The notes: a model not told the origin generated them from the letters alone. DNA of 60,360 nt from Alphaproteobacteria bacterium (GCA_017443235.1 JAFSOV010000009.1:1-60360); one strand, 5' to 3'; positions 15,315-24,012 are shown, numbered from the stretch's first letter. A program made the numbers and translations.

Positions 15315-16826
15315 TTAATTTGCAAGGTTCAACAATCTGCTGTAAATTTTTGGATCGGTCAGTAATTGAACCGCAACCGAACGTGACAACAAATCTTCAT
15401 CTTCACCACTGGTTATTGTGGGACAACCACGGCGCACAGATTCGGCATCTATGTTTTTTTCACCATTGAAATCGCGCGCACGAAAATCGTGATTTATCAC
15501 GTTCAAGAAAAATGCACTTTGTTGTCCGGATGTTCTAATGTTCGATAAACATACCAACGGGAAAACCCCGCGTCCATCCAATTCACGTCCATCGGTTGCC
15601 TTGATAGATTTATTCATCAATTCCAACATTCCACCATTTTTCAAATTTACACGCGATGCGATTCGCGCATTGCCCGCGGTCGGCGTTCCAATTAAAACAC
15701 CGCGCCCATTTTCATAGAATGCATTTGCAACCGCCTCAGCGGTGCCACGTGTCATATTGGAAACAACAACCACAACCGGCGCATCGGTCAACGCCGCACC
15801 GGCCGGCACAATTTCTAATTCTTCGCCGGCGGTTTCAACAATTCGCATTATCGGTTTAGACCCAATGAACAATCCCGCCAATTTTGCCGCCGCACGTTCA
15901 TCATCACCAAACGCAGAACGCAAATCCAAAATCACACCGGATAAATTTGGATGTTGATTTAATGCCTCGTTCACAATGGCAACGGTATTATTTGATATAC
16001 GGTTGACAACTATTTCCAACACCCCGCCATTATCATCATCCATAAAAACAACGTCACTGTCCGCCAATACAATCGTTGCACGACGCACAACCACACGGCG
16101 CGTTCCGCCCGGTGTCATCAATGTCATCTTTAATGTTCCCGAATTAAATCCGGACATCATCGACGCCAACGCTGAATCAGACAAATCGGAAACCAATGCA
16201 CCATTTATTTCGCCAATTAAATCACCCGCCGATATTCCGGCGTTATCGGCCGGCGAACCCTTATACACCCCCGACACACGAAAGTTTCCACGTTCGTCAC
16301 GTGCACCTTCGATACCGACACTGGTCAGTATGCGTCCATCATCCGTGACCGATGCTTCTTTGGAAAAAACATATCGTCCGTTTTCATCAATCCCGCGCAT
16401 CAGTCCATCAACAACCGCACGATAAATCTCACTATCACTGGCGGCGCGTAAATTTGCATCACGTTCACGCATTTTCAAAATCAGCGCCGTTGTAATTTCA
16501 CCAAATGCGTCCCAATCACGTGCCGTCGGCCGCGGATAATTCGCAACAATAGAATCACCCCACACCAAAACGACGCGTTCATCGGTCGCGGCAATATGCG
16601 CATTTCGATTCATATTTTCCAAACTTTCAATCGCAACATTTATGCTTTTGCCGCCCCATTTCACGCCGTCCAGTTTTTCATATATATCGGCAAAGCCTTG
16701 GGACATTTGAACCACATTTATACCATCCTGAATCGGTTCGTCCGCAAAGAATAAATCACCCGCATACGCGCCAACCGCGCCCAAGGAAAAAAACATCCCA
16801 CAAAAAATTTTTATCAATTTTGTCAT
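15315..16826 (-). CDS. S41 (C-terminal processing peptidase) family protein with lost catalytic dyad
   Basis: 503 residues from the ATG at 16824-16826, which follows GAGGAGGG. The signal peptide MTKLIKIFCGMFFSLGAVGAYA (22 residues) is cleaved after AYA. A helical N-terminal region, a PDZ domain at about 168-248 (GSPADNAGISAGDLIGEING) and a tail-specific protease fold follow. In active members the segment S-A-S-E carries the nucleophile Ser, with Lys about 25 residues on in F-G-K. Here an ungapped alignment gives MTRGTAEAVANA, with Gly361 at the Ser position, and GTPTAGN, with Asn386 at the Lys position. It should therefore be inactive as a protease and may act as a periplasmic peptide-binding scaffold or regulator. 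Located between secF and the PAP2 gene, probably one operon. Confidence 0.8.
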   Translation of the reverse strand: MTKLIKIFCGMFFSLGAVGAYAGDLFFADEPIQDGINVVQMSQGFADIYEKLDGVKWGGKSINVAIESLENMNRNAHIAATDERVVLVWGDSIVANYPRPTARDWDAFGEITTALILKMRERDANLRAASDSEIYRAVVDGLMRGIDENGRYVFSKEASVTDDGRILTSVGIEGARDERGNFRVSGVYKGSPADNAGISAGDLIGEINGALVSDLSDSALASMMSGFNSGTLKMTLMTPGGTRRVVVRRATIVLADSDVVFMDDDNGGVLEIVVNRISNNTVAIVNEALNQHPNLSGVILDLRSAFGDDERAAAKLAGLFIGSKPIMRIVETAGEELEIVPAGAALTDAPVVVVVSNMTRGTAEAVANAFYENGRGVLIGTPTAGNARIASRVNLKNGGMLELMNKSIKATDGRELDGRGVFPLVCLSNIRTSGQQSAFFLNVINHDFRARDFNGEKNIDAESVRRGCPTITSGEDEDLLSRSVAVQLLTDPKIYSRLLNLAN

Positions 16827-16854
16827 GCGCCCTCCTCCTCTCTTGGACGGTTTA

Positions 16855-17718
16855 TCAATACTTTGTTTCACGCAAATTAAAGTGATACAAAATAACGTTT
16901 GATACATACATACTGGTCAATGTGCCCGAAATAACCGAAAATGTCATCGCAATTGCAAAATCGCGCAACGCCATTCCGCCGAACACAAACAACCCCAACA
17001 GTGCCAATATTGTCGTGATACTGGTCATCAATGTTCGTGATAACATTTCATTGACCGACAAATCGATTAAATCATCCATCGGCATTTTGTGATACTTTTT
17101 AATATTTTCATCGATTCGGTCATAGTTCACAACTTTATCATTGATGGAATATCCAACGCCCATCAATATAACCGCAATCGCCGTTTGGTTAAATTCTAAT
17201 CCGGCGATGGAAAAGAACCCAAACATCAACACAAAGTCAAACACCAAAGATACAAACGAACCAACCGCATAACCGCCACGATAACGAATCCAAATATAAA
17301 CCGCCATCAAAAGGAACGAAACCAATACCGCCAAGATACCGCCACGCACCAATTCACCACCAATTTTTGGTCCAACAATTTGAACCTGGGAATATTCTAC
17401 ACGATTGCCCAAAATATCTTTGATTTCGCGCACGCGCGCATTTTGTTCGGCATCGGTTGCACCCTTGGGCAGACCAACGCGAATCAGAATCGAATCATTA
17501 TCCACCGATTGCAATTCCGGACTGAACGCCGCCAAATCGTGGCGCATTTTATCCACGGTATATCCCGATTCGACCGATTTAACCTCCATTGAAATACCAC
17601 CGGCAAAATCGATACCATAATTTAACCCTTTGAATAACAATGCCAATACGGACAACACCATCAAAACACCGGAAATCCAGTAAGACAATTTACGATACTT
17701 CATAAAACGCAGTTTCAT
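16855..17718 (-). CDS. secF: Protein translocase subunit SecF
   Basis: 287 residues, six membrane helices. Signatures: LNYGIDFAGGISMEVK near the N-terminus, a periplasmic P1-like domain (about 45-120), ILMGVGYSINDKVVNYDRIDEN (the common form is GYSINDTVVVFDRIREN), and TSITTILALLGLFVFGG. With SecD and YajC it uses the proton-motive force to pull secreted proteins through SecYEG. It starts 12 bases after the secD stop on the minus strand. Confidence 0.97.
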   Translation of the reverse strand: MKLRFMKYRKLSYWISGVLMVLSVLALLFKGLNYGIDFAGGISMEVKSVESGYTVDKMRHDLAAFSPELQSVDNDSILIRVGLPKGATDAEQNARVREIKDILGNRVEYSQVQIVGPKIGGELVRGGILAVLVSFLLMAVYIWIRYRGGYAVGSFVSLVFDFVLMFGFFSIAGLEFNQTAIAVILMGVGYSINDKVVNYDRIDENIKKYHKMPMDDLIDLSVNEMLSRTLMTSITTILALLGLFVFGGMALRDFAIAMTFSVISGTLTSMYVSNVILYHFNLRETKY

Positions 17719-17730
17719 AACACAACCCTT

Positions 17731-19293
17731 TTACTTTTTAATTCTAATATAACCAATTTTTTTGTTCTTGCCGCCCATATACCAATCAATCAATACACGC
17801 GACAGCATCAAACAGGTGAACAGTGTTGTAATAACACCGATGGACAATGTCACGGCAAAACCACGAATTGGCCCCGCACCAAATTGGAACAGAATCAACG
17901 CGCAAATCAAATTGGTCAATTCACCGTCCAACACAGTTTTCATTGAACGACCAAACCCATGATCCACGGCGCGCAAAGGCGTCGCCCCCGAACGAATTTC
18001 ATCACGTATGCGTTCAAACGGCAATATGTTTGCGTCCACCGCCATACCCAACGTCAACACAATACCGGCAATACCGGGCAGAGTCAAAGTCGCCCCCATC
18101 AACGCAGACACACCAATAATCATCGCCAAATTTACCAACAAAACGACATCTGCAATTATACCAAACGCATGATACACCAATATCATAAACAGCAACACAA
18201 ACACCACACCAATTGCGGACCCGACTTTACCCTGGGCAATTGTGTCGGCGCCCAAACCTGCACCAACGGTGCGTTCTTCAATAACCTGTAACGGTGCCGG
18301 CAACGCGCCACTGCGCAACAACACGGCCAAATCTTTTGCACCCTGGAGTGTGAATCCACCGGAAATTTGGCCACGGCCACCCGGTATCGGTTCACGAATT
18401 GTCGGGGCCGACAAAACCTTGCCGTCCAAAACAATTGCGAATCGTTCGTTCACATGTTCGGTGGTCAGTTTTGCAAACCTGCGCGCGCCCGCCGTATCAA
18501 ACACAGTCGTCACAACCGGCATATTATTTTGGTCAAAATCTGCCTGGGAATCTTTCAAAGATTCACCCGAAACCTCGACCCGCGAATATACCGGCACACG
18601 GTTCCACGCCGATTCCATATACGGCAAGAATTCTGTTCCGGCCGGTGCAACACCGGACGCCAATTGTTCCGCGGTCACATTTTCATTTACCAAATGGAAA
18701 GTCATTTTTGCGGTTTGCCCAATCAATTCTTTGATATGTTCCGGATTATCAACACCCGGCAATTGCACCAAGATATATTTGCCGCCCTGGCTTTGAATCG
18801 AAGGTTCTTTGGTACCCAACGCATCGATACGGCGCCGCACAATTTCGATACTGCGCGCCAACGCATCGGCGGCCATTTCTTCGCGCTGTTTATCGGAATA
18901 AGACAATGTTATTGTCCGCCCCGACGTAGAAATATCAACCGTTGTTCCAAACACGCTTTTCAACCGTCCCTTGGCATGCGACATATCTTCGCCTTCACGC
19001 AGTGTCAAAGACACAACGCCGTCATTATTCCTTAAATTAGAAAACCGAATCACGCCTTTGTCCCGGTCAATCATCGCACTGCGCACTTCGTCATACAATT
19101 GCACAGATTTTTCTTGGAACATTGTTGCGGTATCAACCTCTAACAACAATTGGGCGCCGCCCTTTAAATCCAAACCCAACGATATCGGGTGCATCCAAGA
19201 CGGAAAATATTTTGATGCACTTGGCACCATAGTCGGCACCGCCAGCAGCACCCCAAACACCGCCACAAAAATAACCATCAATTTTTTCAACAT
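17731..19293 (-). CDS. secD: Protein translocase subunit SecD
   Basis: 520 residues, normal for SecD. An N-terminal helix precedes HPISLGLDLKGGAQLLLEVDT (the conserved DLKGG). The large periplasmic domain has RRRIDALGTKEPSIQSQG, and the membrane part has IREPIPGGRGQISGGFT and LTLPGIAGIVLTLGMAVDANILPFERIRDE (the conserved GMAVDAN.LIFERI region). It works with SecF and YajC at the inner membrane. It lies 15 bases after yajC on the same strand, in the usual order yajC-secD-secF. Confidence 0.97.
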   Translation of the reverse strand: MLKKLMVIFVAVFGVLLAVPTMVPSASKYFPSWMHPISLGLDLKGGAQLLLEVDTATMFQEKSVQLYDEVRSAMIDRDKGVIRFSNLRNNDGVVSLTLREGEDMSHAKGRLKSVFGTTVDISTSGRTITLSYSDKQREEMAADALARSIEIVRRRIDALGTKEPSIQSQGGKYILVQLPGVDNPEHIKELIGQTAKMTFHLVNENVTAEQLASGVAPAGTEFLPYMESAWNRVPVYSRVEVSGESLKDSQADFDQNNMPVVTTVFDTAGARRFAKLTTEHVNERFAIVLDGKVLSAPTIREPIPGGRGQISGGFTLQGAKDLAVLLRSGALPAPLQVIEERTVGAGLGADTIAQGKVGSAIGVVFVLLFMILVYHAFGIIADVVLLVNLAMIIGVSALMGATLTLPGIAGIVLTLGMAVDANILPFERIRDEIRSGATPLRAVDHGFGRSMKTVLDGELTNLICALILFQFGAGPIRGFAVTLSIGVITTLFTCLMLSRVLIDWYMGGKNKKIGYIRIKK

Positions 19294-19308
19294 AACAAAC
19301 GCCCTTTC

Positions 19309-19623
19309 TTATTTTTCAACCGCGCCAATTGCGTTTTTATTAACCTCGATAACGACGCCTTTGGCAATTTCCATTTCTATTTTTTGGTCGGCAATTTTTT
19401 TGACCTTGCCATAAATACCGGCGGCCATGACGCGGTCACCAACCTTAATCGAATCAATCATTTTTTGATATTCGGCCATACGTTTTTTATTGGGGCGCAC
19501 CATCAAGAAATATACGATTGCGAACACAACCAAACAGTACACGAACAGTGTTCCCCAACCGCCCCCTTGCGCGGCGACATTTCCAGAATTTGCGACAGTA
19601 TCAACGACTTGAACTTCTTCCAT
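19309..19623 (-). CDS. yajC: Preprotein translocase subunit YajC
   Basis: 104 residues from the ATG at 19621-19623 with AGGAG seven bases upstream; the frame runs on to 19674 without a better start. One membrane helix (LFVYCLVVFAIVYFLMVRP) is followed by NKKRMAEYQKMIDSIKVGDRVMAAGIYGKVKKI, a standard YajC layout. It is an accessory subunit of SecDF and the first gene of yajC-secD-secF. Confidence 0.95.
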   Translation of the reverse strand: MEEVQVVDTVANSGNVAAQGGGWGTLFVYCLVVFAIVYFLMVRPNKKRMAEYQKMIDSIKVGDRVMAAGIYGKVKKIADQKIEMEIAKGVVIEVNKNAIGAVEK

Positions 19624-19689
19624 ATGTTTTCTCCTTTTTATTATTATGGCCCCAGAATAGAAAAAAAAGCCCAAAAAGTAAAGGAAAAA

Positions 19690-19720
19690 GTGGTTAGTGG
19701 CTAGTGTTAGTGATTAGTGT
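19690..19720. repeat. TTAGTGG microrepeat tract
   Basis: Degenerate tandem of GTGGTTAGTGGCTAGTGTTAGTG type. The complement (CCACTAAC) forms the tract at 20583-20624, and the direct form recurs at 60165-60194; a single unit lies at 40866-40876. Located between yajC and a terminator. Confidence 0.6.
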
Positions 19721-19745
19721 AAAAAAACACCCGCATTCGCGGGTG
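19721..19745 (-). terminator. Intrinsic terminator of secreted paralogue 2
   Basis: Read leftward, CACCCGC, GAAT loop and GCGGGTG (complement of 19728-19745) are followed by seven T (complement of 19721-19727). Directly follows the stop codon at 19750. Confidence 0.85.
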
Positions 19746-19749
19746 CGAC

Positions 19750-20349
19750 TTAATTCGATAAACTCCACAACAAACAGTTTTCATCTGTTTCATCGGCATT
19801 GTCCAACCACCGTGTACAGGTCATTTTATTTTGTTTTTCTTCCATCGCCTTCATTGTTGGAATATATTGAGACGGGTCATTAGAAGAACTCATAACACTT
19901 GCAGAATTTATCGCATTAATATGTGTAAATCCGGGTTTATCAGCGTTATTGGCAAACGCCGCAATCCATATGTGTTCATTACCAGAGCTAGCAGGAACTG
20001 TACCAACGGCACCGGCGGAACTGGAAATATACTTAAGCACATTAGTTAAATCGTTCATCGTTGGCAGATAATCTTGGAGATACGCATAACTTGTGTTTTG
20101 AGAATTATACGCACGACTCAAATACGCCATATATGGCCAAAAATTATTATAAATCCCCCTTTCGCCAACTGTCCCCGCTTCATCGGTATATGATACAACA
20201 CTGCCTTTGTTAACCGTACCGGCCGGGATTTTGGTTTGAAAATTTGTATCAACATAACTTTGCGTTGGGACGGTTTGCGTTGTTGTTTCTGCGAATGCGC
20301 CGGTTACAGTAACCACGGCCAACACAACAAATAATAATTTTTTGCTCAT
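19750..20349 (-). CDS. Secreted protein of unknown function, paralogue 2
   Basis: 199 residues. The signal peptide MSKKLLFVVLAVVTVTGAFA (20 residues) is cleaved before Glu. The mature part has SYVDTNFQTKIPAG, then VVSYTDEAGTVGERGIYNN, a variable middle and a C-terminal Cys pair in MTCTRW and NCLLWSLSN. Motif order and ends match the protein at 221-787, while the middles have no clear similarity, as in a family with constant ends and a variable centre. The start ATG follows GAGGGG, and a TATAAT lies at 20373-20378 on the minus strand. The second inverted-repeat element is upstream. Function unknown. Confidence 0.78.
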   Translation of the reverse strand: MSKKLLFVVLAVVTVTGAFAETTTQTVPTQSYVDTNFQTKIPAGTVNKGSVVSYTDEAGTVGERGIYNNFWPYMAYLSRAYNSQNTSYAYLQDYLPTMNDLTNVLKYISSSAGAVGTVPASSGNEHIWIAAFANNADKPGFTHINAINSASVMSSSNDPSQYIPTMKAMEEKQNKMTCTRWLDNADETDENCLLWSLSN

Positions 20350-20378
20350 ATATTCCCCTCTATTTCTGTGATTATAAT

Positions 20379-20490
20379 GGTAACAAAAAAGGAACGTTTT
20401 TGTCCAGTGTTTTTTGTGAAAAAATTATTCAGTAAAATCAATAACCAGAAAACCCATAAAATGGGGGGACAAAAACGTTCGTTTTTGACC
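20379..20490. repeat. Inverted-repeat element, copy 2 (possible invertible switch)
   Basis: Arms at 20379-20405 and 20467-20490 in inverted orientation, with a centre of exactly 61 bp as in copy 1. Both arms carry the half-sites ACAAAAA/TTTTTGT (slightly shortened on the right), but the core is GGAACG on the left and CGAACG on the right, against GGTACC/CGTACC in copy 1. The centre aligns better with the reverse complement of copy 1's centre (about 33 of 61) than directly (about 21 of 61). It lies between the mutL terminator and the start of secreted paralogue 2. Confidence 0.6.
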
Positions 20491-20507
20491 ACCCCGCGCA
20501 TATATAA

Positions 20508-20532
20508 AAAAACCGCGGTTTCCCGCGGGGTT
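20508..20532 (-). terminator. Intrinsic terminator after mutL
   Basis: Read leftward, CCGCGG and CCGCGG pair around a short GAAA-type loop and are followed by a T7 run, then ATATAT. It matches in position the terminator at 956-981, so both secreted genes sit behind a terminator and an inverted-repeat element. Confidence 0.6.
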
Positions 20533-20551
20533 CAACAATCACTAACCCTTG

Positions 20552-20580
20552 TCCCACGAAGCACGGCGTGCGAAGTGGGA
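20552..20580. repeat. Hairpin repeat of the TCCCAC...GTGGGA type
   Basis: TCCCAC, GAA, GCAC, a 3-nt loop, GTGC, GAA, GTGGGA: a perfect stem with a symmetric GAA/GAA internal loop. It lies between the mutL terminator and the CCACTAAC tract. No coding sense. Confidence 0.55.
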
Positions 20581-20582
20581 AC

Positions 20583-20624
20583 TACCCACTAACACTACCC
20601 ACTAACACTAACCACTAACCACTA
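20583..20624. repeat. CCACTAAC microrepeat tract reaching into the mutL stop
   Basis: About six degenerate copies of CCCACTAACA/CCACTAAC. The last copy supplies the TAG stop of mutL (20622-20624 on the minus strand). Same unit as the tracts at 19690 and 60165. Confidence 0.6.
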
Positions 20625-22343
20625 TCTCTCAAACCAGGCATCCATTTCACTTAACGGAATAAATTTATACACCGGCCGGCCGTGATTACATTCACCACCG
20701 TGTTCGGTCCGTTCTATATCGCGCAACAACGCGTCCATTTGTTCGAAATTTAATTTTTGTCCCGCGCGCACAGAATGATGGCACGCGTGATTCGCCAATT
20801 TCAGGTGCAATTTTTCACCCAATTGCGCCGAATGCCCGTACGCACGAACCTCGTCCGCAACATCGTGCAAAACATTCGCCCAATTCAAATCCCAATCCGC
20901 CGGTTTTTCAAAAATTGCAATCGCGTCATCACCAAACGCATCAACCGCCAATCCAGATTTTTTCATTTCATCCGCAATGGATAAAATCGCCGCAACATCT
21001 TCGGCACGCATATGCACAACAATCGGTGTCAACAACGGTTGCGATTTAATCGCGCCCGTTCGCATCTTTTCATATGTTATGCGTTCGTGCGCCGCGTGTT
21101 GGTCAACAACAACCAAACTGTCGGTGGTCGCCGCCAAAATATATTTATTTGCAATTTGCCCAATTACCCGACCCAACGGCATATTATCAAAAATATTTTC
21201 AACCGATTCGGTTTTTGTATCCATCGAATTATTTTGCACCGGTGCGAACGAATTATTCTTAAAAACATTCGGTTGGCAAACACAGTGCAAATTACGCGTC
21301 ATATTATTATTAGTATTCGAAACAATCGGCCCGGTAAAAGACATTTTTTGTGATGCGGTCGGCGTTGCAACCATTGTCTGGGCCAATACCGCGCGCAGAC
21401 TTTTTATAATAAATGCACGCACGTGATTCGGTTCCAAGAAATGCACATCTGTTTTTGTGGGCGACACATTTACATCAACCGCGGTCGGTGGCACGGTTAA
21501 ATACAACGCACACAGCGGGAATTCACGCGCATGCATAACATCCATATACGCCGCCCGCAATGCACCAACCAAAACTTTATCTTTGACCGGGCGCCCATTT
21601 ACAAACAAAAATTGGTCCACCGAAGACGCACGCCGCAATGTTGGGTCCGAAATATATCCCGACAATTTCATTCCACCCGTTGAACCCGATTCGGCGTCAA
21701 CGGCGCGCATACGCCCGCGCACATCTTCACCCATAACGGCAACGATACGTTCCATCAACGGTTGATTTTTTGGAAAACGCCATTTGTTATTCAAAACAAA
21801 TCCAACATCCACACGCGCCATCGCAAGGCGTTTTACAACATCCAAAATCGACATCATTTCCGCCCTATCGGTCCGCAGAAACTTTAACCGCGCGGGCGTT
21901 TTTGCAAACAAATTTTGAACACGAATTCGCGTGCCATTTTGCCAATCAGACGGTCGAATTTCGCCCGTTGTACAATCCATATGCCAACCGTTGGAATCTG
22001 TGCCATTGCACGTATCAATTGTCATATCGGACACAGACGCAATTGACGGCAACGCTTCGCCCCGGAAACCCATAAAGTTTATATTCATCAAATCATCATT
22101 CGGCAATTTAGAAGTTGCGTGCCGCATAATAGATTTTTCTAAATCATCCCGCGACATACCCGCGCCATTATCAACAATATTTATCAGTGTCCGTCCACCA
22201 TCAACAACATCTATGATAATTTGGTCGGCCCCGGCATCCAACGCATTTTCAACCGTTTCTTTGACAACACTGGCCCCATTTTCCACCACTTCGCCGGCGG
22301 CAATTTGGTTAACCAGGTAATCAGGCAACAAACGAACAGACAA
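20622..22343 (-). CDS. mutL: DNA mismatch repair protein MutL
   Basis: 573 residues. The GHKL ATPase N-terminus has QIAAGEVVENGASVVKETVENALDAGA, DNGAGM and FMGFRGEALPSIASV. The C-terminal dimerisation part holds DQHAAHERITYE, which fits the endonuclease motif DQHA-x2-E-x4-E, plus ACHHSVRAG and ECNHGRPVY. MutL from lineages without MutH nicks DNA itself, and this protein keeps those residues. The linker (about 330-390) is Asn/Thr-rich and low complexity. Its stop falls inside a repeat tract. Confidence 0.95.
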   Translation of the reverse strand: MSVRLLPDYLVNQIAAGEVVENGASVVKETVENALDAGADQIIIDVVDGGRTLINIVDNGAGMSRDDLEKSIMRHATSKLPNDDLMNINFMGFRGEALPSIASVSDMTIDTCNGTDSNGWHMDCTTGEIRPSDWQNGTRIRVQNLFAKTPARLKFLRTDRAEMMSILDVVKRLAMARVDVGFVLNNKWRFPKNQPLMERIVAVMGEDVRGRMRAVDAESGSTGGMKLSGYISDPTLRRASSVDQFLFVNGRPVKDKVLVGALRAAYMDVMHAREFPLCALYLTVPPTAVDVNVSPTKTDVHFLEPNHVRAFIIKSLRAVLAQTMVATPTASQKMSFTGPIVSNTNNNMTRNLHCVCQPNVFKNNSFAPVQNNSMDTKTESVENIFDNMPLGRVIGQIANKYILAATTDSLVVVDQHAAHERITYEKMRTGAIKSQPLLTPIVVHMRAEDVAAILSIADEMKKSGLAVDAFGDDAIAIFEKPADWDLNWANVLHDVADEVRAYGHSAQLGEKLHLKLANHACHHSVRAGQKLNFEQMDALLRDIERTEHGGECNHGRPVYKFIPLSEMDAWFER

Positions 22344-22351
22344 ATTTCATC

Positions 22352-22822
22352 CTATTCTTTGAATTTAACTTCTAATATTTCATATTCACGTTCACCGGAC
22401 GGCAACCGCACAATGCACGTGTCACCGACACAGCGCCCAATCAACGCACGCCCAACCGGCGAAGTGCACGATATAACCTGTTTCCCATCGGATTCTATGT
22501 CCGACAATATGCGGCATTGCATACGGTTTCCGTCTTCGTCTTCGCACAACACACGCGCACCAAAGACAACACGGTCGCCCGACAAATTATCAACATCAAT
22601 CACCGATGCATTATTTATAAAGTTTTCAATATATTGAATGCGTTTATCTATTTCGCGTTGCTTTTCCCGCGCGGCACTGTAATCGGCGTTTTCCGACAAA
22701 TCGCCCAACGAACGCGCCCATTGCACGACCTTTAATATTTCCGGTCTGTCAACCTCTTGTAATTGCTTTAACTCTTTGACCAAGGCCTCAAAACCTTGTC
22801 TTGAAATTGGTTTCTTATCCAT
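22352..22822 (-). CDS. greA: Transcription elongation factor GreA
   Basis: 156 residues, normal length. N-terminal coiled coil with the acidic tip DLSENADYSAAREKQREIDKRI, then an FKBP-like domain ending IGRCVGDTCIVRLPSGEREYEILEV. It rescues backtracked RNA polymerase by stimulating transcript cleavage. It is upstream of mutL on the same strand with an 8-base gap, so probably one transcript from the promoter at 22854-22881. Confidence 0.97.
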   Translation of the reverse strand: MDKKPISRQGFEALVKELKQLQEVDRPEILKVVQWARSLGDLSENADYSAAREKQREIDKRIQYIENFINNASVIDVDNLSGDRVVFGARVLCEDEDGNRMQCRILSDIESDGKQVISCTSPVGRALIGRCVGDTCIVRLPSGEREYEILEVKFKE

Positions 22823-22853
22823 TTTTGTACTTCCTGTTATTTTTTATGTGGGT

Positions 22854-22904
22854 ATTATAAATGTTCATTTTAATTTTGCAATTGGGAATTAAACAGGTTA
22901 TAAT
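22854..22904. promoter_or_regulatory. Divergent greA/lptF promoters sharing one -35 box
   Basis: TTGCAA at 22876-22881 is its own reverse complement. Rightward, a 17-bp spacer leads to a perfect TATAAT at 22899-22904 (lptF/G). Leftward, a 16-bp spacer leads to a perfect TATAAT at 22854-22859 (greA). One hexamer can therefore serve as -35 for both genes, which would make the two polymerases compete. Confidence 0.7.
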
Positions 22905-22936
22905 TTTTTGATTGATATCAATAAATTAAAAAACAC

Positions 22937-23995
22937 ATGGCAAGAAACAGAATTTTATCACGATTTTTATTCCGCCGATTTTTTGGCGGTGTGGGCCTTG
23001 TGTTATTGATTGTGTGCGGAATAATTTTCGCCGTAACATTTGTGGAAAGGTTGCCAAACAACCCAACCATTATTGCGGCATTAAACGATGCATGGGTTCG
23101 ATTGATTGAATATGTTCCGTTGTTTTTACCCTTGGCGGTATTTATGGGAACATTGGTCGCATATTATACCCTGACCCGTTCCAGTGAAGGCGTCATTATA
23201 TCCGGTGCGGGATTATCACCGTATCAAATGTCACGACCTTTTCTGGTGGGGGCATTTTTAATTGGCGTTATTGCAACAACCGTTATAAATCCGTATGCAG
23301 TGGAATTGGGTTCAAAAAATATCACAGATGAAAAACTAAGATTGGTCGATGATGCAATTTGGTTACGTGAATCTGGGGATGACGGCTATATCACACTGGT
23401 GGCAAAAAATATGAAGAAAAATGGTGACAACCTGATATTCTTGAACACGACAATATATGTTCAAAATACGGAATTCAAATTGGATAACCGTATTGATACA
23501 GACAAAATAACTTTATCTGAAACAGGATTAAAAACAGAACACGCAACCATATTGGACCGTAATGGCAAAACCCACAGCGGCCCATGGCAAACAGACACGC
23601 GCATTACACCGCAAACCGTTCTTGACCGGTATTTGCAACCCGACCAGATTTCTTTTTGGAAATTACCAAAATTCATAACAAAAATGTCAAACATCGGGAT
23701 TTCGGTTCGGGGGCACTTGGTTCAATTTTGGACTTTGCTGTTTTTACCATTGACCATGATTTCAATGGCGACATTGGGCGTTGCATTTTCACAAACGCGT
23801 CAACGCCGTAATCACAATTTTGGCCTAAAATTCGGCCTGGGGATATTGACGTGTTTTATATTATATTTCTTGTTAAATATATTCAGTGTATTGGGCGCAA
23901 ACGGGACATTACCGACGTTGCTTGCAATTATCGCGCCACCACTTATTATTATATCTGTATCCGGTGTGTTCATCGCAAGTTTTGACACAATATAA
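22937..23995 (+). CDS. LptF/LptG-family LPS export permease
   Basis: 352 residues. The N-terminus has three membrane helices, a periplasmic beta-jellyroll region (about 130-260) and three C-terminal helices. Early residues ILSRFLFRRFFGGVGLVLL and later LVAYYTLTRSSEGVIISGAGLSPYQM fit the YjgP/YjgQ pattern. It forms half of the LptB2FG transporter that extracts LPS from the inner membrane. Only one member is here; whether it is LptF or LptG cannot be settled, and the partner must be elsewhere. Confidence 0.88.
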   Translation: MARNRILSRFLFRRFFGGVGLVLLIVCGIIFAVTFVERLPNNPTIIAALNDAWVRLIEYVPLFLPLAVFMGTLVAYYTLTRSSEGVIISGAGLSPYQMSRPFLVGAFLIGVIATTVINPYAVELGSKNITDEKLRLVDDAIWLRESGDDGYITLVAKNMKKNGDNLIFLNTTIYVQNTEFKLDNRIDTDKITLSETGLKTEHATILDRNGKTHSGPWQTDTRITPQTVLDRYLQPDQISFWKLPKFITKMSNIGISVRGHLVQFWTLLFLPLTMISMATLGVAFSQTRQRRNHNFGLKFGLGILTCFILYFLLNIFSVLGANGTLPTLLAIIAPPLIIISVSGVFIASFDTI

Positions 23996-24012
23996 AACCA
24001 AAGGAAAAATAA

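Noticed and set aside
18367..19035. 222-codon frame on the plus strand inside secD
   Set aside because: Antisense shadow, rich in Arg/His/Cys, no ribosome site or motif.
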